A stretch of 6,568 bases of DNA from JAXDLK01 sp034666665 (GTDB lineage: Bacteria; Desulfobacterota; Binatia; JACPRU01). Shown here piece after piece: positions 4,320 to 6,568 of the stretch. Positions within the stretch are counted from its first letter, which is position 1. The number at the start of each line of letters is the position of its first letter. Made by a program: the position numbers and the translations under genes. The DNA lies in NCBI GenBank assembly GCA_034666665.1, contig JAXDLK010000265.1, positions 1 to 6,568 on the forward strand, written 5' to 3'. The notes below the pieces were generated by a model. The model made no database searches. It was not told the origin of the DNA and worked only from the letters and a program-made list of their open reading frames with translations.

Positions 4320-6568
4320 TCAATCGCCGCGCGCGGCGAGCAGCGCCTGCGCCAAGAAGCTCTCGAGCTCCACGACGGCGGCCGGATCGGCGAAGATCGT
4401 AGTGTTGGACTCGGCGATCTTCGCCCGCACCTTCGCTCGTCGCGTCGAATCCCCCGCCAGCGTCAGTGCCCGCTCGACGTAGTCATCCGCGGTCGTCGCG
4501 ATGCACTCCTCGACATCGAGCTTCCGGCAAAGAGCCGCCGCGTACCGCCCGCGCGGCAGCTCCCACGGCAGTGTGACGACCGGTACGCCGTTCGCCAGCG
4601 CGTCGTAGGTCGTGTTCGACCCGCCGAAGTAGAGCGGGTCGAGCGACACGTCGGCGGAGGCGATCAGACGGAAGTAGTCTTCCCACGAGAGCCGCGGCAC
4701 GAAGATCATGCGGTCGGCGACGTCGGGAAGCCGATCGCGCCACCGCGCACGCAGGAGCTCACTAGGGATGCGGTGCTTGTCCTCGACGAAGACCGCGACC
4801 CCGCGGCGGTCGCGCCGCAGGATGCCGCCGAGGAGCGCGTCGAAGTCGGGATGGAGCTTCCGCAGCGTCTGCGCGCACACGTAGAGGTGGGCGTCGCGCG
4901 GCAGCTCGAGGTGCGATGGCGGCCGCGGCCCGGTAGGCACCGGCGGCCGCGGGAAGCTCGCCGGCAGCGCGGACAGTCGAACGAGCTTCTCCGTGAATCT
5001 CGCCTCGATGCCGTCCGGCGCGAGGGACTCGCTCGTCAGATGGAAGTCGAGCTCGGGCGCCCCGCTCGTGTCCGGCCACCCCCAGCTGGTCAGCTGCACC
5101 GGAGCCAGCCGCTGGAACGGCAGGAAATAGTTCGTCGCGTCGGTACCGACCTCCCAGTAGTAGATGGCGTCGAACGCCGCCGCGCGAAGCGCCGCGGCCG
5201 CGAGGTCGAACCGTAGCGGCAGGTTCACGTGCCGGGTCGCGGGATTCGCGAAGGCCGAGCGGATCGCGGTGTACGAGGCGTGCGAGCATACCAGCGCGAC
5301 CTCGAAGCGCCTGCGATCGAGGCGATCGATGATCGCGTTCATGCAGCGGGCGAAGACTCCCTCGTGACCCGGGGTGACGACGAAGCCGATGCGCCAGGGC
5401 CCCTCGGGAGACGGCACGCGCTCCAGCGGCACGTTCGGAAAGCTCGATTCGAAGAGCGCGGCGTACTTCCGCTTGAGGTCGAGGTTGTCGCGACCGTGAT
5501 ACGCCCAGTCGAACGGCGGCTCGGCGCTCGACGACTGCACGCTCGCCGCGGGAATCGCCAGCTCGCGGCCGGCAAGCTCGTCGATAACGGCCGTCGCGTG
5601 CGCGCGATACGCGTCGAGTGCTTCGCTGGAAGGGAAGACCGGCGGGCAGAGGAGCTCGGCATGGAGCGAGAGAACCGGGTCCTTCCGGATCGCGCTCGCC
5701 CGGCCGTAGACCGCCTTTGCCTCCTCGAGGCGGCTCGCCTTCTCGTGGATCTTGCCGGCGTTCAGATGAGCTTCGTAGTAGTCTGGCCGGAGCCGCGCCG
5801 CCTCGTCGTGATGGCGAAGCGCCTCGTCGAACCTCTCCTCGATCGTCAGCACCGCGCCGAGCGCGTTGTGCGCTTCCGCGAAGTCCGGCCGCGCGCGGAT
5901 CGCGCGCTCGAGATGGTGCTTCGCCTCCGGCAGCCGGCCATCGTGATAGAGCGCGAGCCACATCTTGAGCAGGAGATCGGCGTCGCCAGGCCGGGAACGG
6001 AGCGCCAGCTCCCAGTGGCGAATCGCGCCGTCGAGGTCTCCGGTCGACTCCAGCACCGCGGCCACGTTCGAGTTTGCGAGAAGTGATCCGGGATCCACGT
6101 CGAGCGCACGGCGAAAGCAGTCGAGAGCCGCGTCCGAACGGCCGAGGCGCGCCTGCGCCGTCCCGAGGTTGAGGAGCGCCTTCAGATGGCTCGGCTCGAT
6201 CACGAGCGCCTGGACGTAGCGCGCGATCGCCTGCTCGAGCTTCCCGTGCTTCACCAAGACGTTGGCCGCGGCGTATTCGGCGTCGGCGCGGGATCGGTCC
6301 CCGTCGGCGACTGTCTCCGTCGGCGGCTCGGAGCCGCCGGACGAGCGCGTCCCGGCGAGCGCCTGGAACGTCGGCCGGGGCGCCACGTCGATCGTGATCG
6401 TCCGCTGGATCTCGTCCGTCTTGAAACCGAGCGCCATCGGCCGCGCGACCCCGGGCAGGACCTGCACGTCGTAGAGCTCGGCGACGACGCCCTCGAGCTC
6501 GAGCCAGTGAGCGACGACGCCACTCCGGAGATCGACGACCCAGAGGCCGCAACGCGCCTCCGCATCCT
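4320..6568 (-). CDS. TIGR03032/DUF4915-TPR-GT41 (OGT/SPINDLY-type) glycosyltransferase fusion, 5' end outside window
   Basis: The frame is open to the right edge, with 748 codons visible (residue 1 = bases 6564-6566). A GTG at 6467 could be taken as the start, but the 33 codons before it continue the same domain: GLWVVDLRSGVVAHWLELEG, then ELYDVQVLPGVARPMALGFK and TDEIQRTITI. I recognise this as the end of the TIGR03032 (DUF4915) family, function unknown. After a linker come six contiguous 34-residue TPRs (94-297) with the usual Gly-8, Ala-20, Ala-27, Pro-32 pattern. The GT41 catalytic part (about 391-715) has IGFVVTPGHEG (His401 matching OGT His498), QLTSWGWPDTSG (491-502, the OGT PGTSG region), TLRKLHPD (Lys570 matching OGT Lys842), GGSNTTYDALANGVPVVTLP (648-667) and RGRYAAALC (672-680). 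OGT's NGHTT motif reads GSNTT here, with Asn for His. Such enzymes transfer a sugar from a nucleotide donor (UDP-GlcNAc in OGT) to Ser/Thr, or in HMW1C relatives to Asn, in the cytoplasm. The substrate is unknown; the convergent neighbour is the minor-pilin operon. Confidence 0.87.
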   Translation of the reverse strand, partial: DAEARCGLWVVDLRSGVVAHWLELEGVVAELYDVQVLPGVARPMALGFKTDEIQRTITIDVAPRPTFQALAGTRSSGGSEPPTETVADGDRSRADAEYAAANVLVKHGKLEQAIARYVQALVIEPSHLKALLNLGTAQARLGRSDAALDCFRRALDVDPGSLLANSNVAAVLESTGDLDGAIRHWELALRSRPGDADLLLKMWLALYHDGRLPEAKHHLERAIRARPDFAEAHNALGAVLTIEERFDEALRHHDEAARLRPDYYEAHLNAGKIHEKASRLEEAKAVYGRASAIRKDPVLSLHAELLCPPVFPSSEALDAYRAHATAVIDELAGRELAIPAASVQSSSAEPPFDWAYHGRDNLDLKRKYAALFESSFPNVPLERVPSPEGPWRIGFVVTPGHEGVFARCMNAIIDRLDRRRFEVALVCSHASYTAIRSAFANPATRHVNLPLRFDLAAAALRAAAFDAIYYWEVGTDATNYFLPFQRLAPVQLTSWGWPDTSGAPELDFHLTSESLAPDGIEARFTEKLVRLSALPASFPRPPVPTGPRPPSHLELPRDAHLYVCAQTLRKLHPDFDALLGGILRRDRRGVAVFVEDKHRIPSELLRARWRDRLPDVADRMIFVPRLSWEDYFRLIASADVSLDPLYFGGSNTTYDALANGVPVVTLPWELPRGRYAAALCRKLDVEECIATTADDYVERALTLAGDSTRRAKVRAKIAESNTTIFADPAAVVELESFLAQALLAARGD

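Noticed and set aside
3417..5216. 599-codon plus-strand open frame covering the pilX end and the antisense of the glycosyltransferase gene
   Set aside because: It is Arg/Gly/Asp-rich with no family motif, and both halves are covered by well-recognised genes in other frames. This is the usual GC-rich shadow effect.
5229..6086. 285-codon plus-strand open frame antisense to the glycosyltransferase gene
   Set aside because: Arg/Val/Glu-rich with no recognisable domain and fully inside a supported gene.
6465..6467. GTG start for the glycosyltransferase gene
   Set aside because: The upstream in-frame codons up to the window edge continue a recognisable TIGR03032 domain, so the start lies outside the window.
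4762..6552. 596-codon minus-strand open frame in another frame of the glycosyltransferase gene
   Set aside because: Its product is an Arg-rich low-complexity sequence, while the overlapping frame shows clear TPR and GT41 motifs.

Overview
The window is GC-rich throughout and densely coded. Its genes point to a Gram-negative bacterium with type IV pili and lipoproteins. The variant active-site motifs of the Lgt-like protein resemble what I remember from Myxococcota and other former Deltaproteobacteria. That placement is inference, and nothing here fixes the taxon.

Layout. The left part is on the minus strand. A partial exported, cysteine-containing protein (1-181) runs off the left edge. Upstream of it lies a prolipoprotein diacylglyceryl transferase (Lgt)-like membrane enzyme (307-1086). 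A divergent intergenic region of about 245 bases follows and holds several dyad-symmetric sequences. Then comes a tight plus-strand operon of four minor-pilin genes: FimT/GspH-like (1332-1838), PilV-like (1828-2235), PilW-like (2198-2827) and PilX-like (2833-4242). The first three overlap in sequence, and the fourth starts 5 bases after the third stops. A 77-base gap separates this operon from a convergent minus-strand gene (4320 to beyond 6568). That gene encodes a large fusion protein: the end of a TIGR03032/DUF4915 domain, six TPR repeats and a GT41 (OGT/SPINDLY-type) glycosyltransferase. Its reading frame is open through the right edge of the window, so its true start is not in view.

How the parts fit. 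The four pilin-like proteins form the usual FimT-PilV-PilW-PilX set thought to prime pilus assembly and sit at the tip. No major pilin and no PilY1 gene is present. Instead the PilX-like protein is enlarged to about 469 residues by a glycine-rich, probably beta-solenoid C-terminal domain of the kind I associate with TadG-like proteins. It may act as the tip adhesin. This domain carries five N-x-S/T sequons, and the convergent gene encodes a GT41-type enzyme. A link between them (cytoplasmic glycosylation of the pilus tip protein) is a testable but unproven idea. The Lgt-like protein lacks the equivalents of two residues important in E. coli Lgt and lies beside a small exported protein with a possible, non-canonical lipobox. 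No RNA genes, mobile elements or CRISPR arrays were seen.
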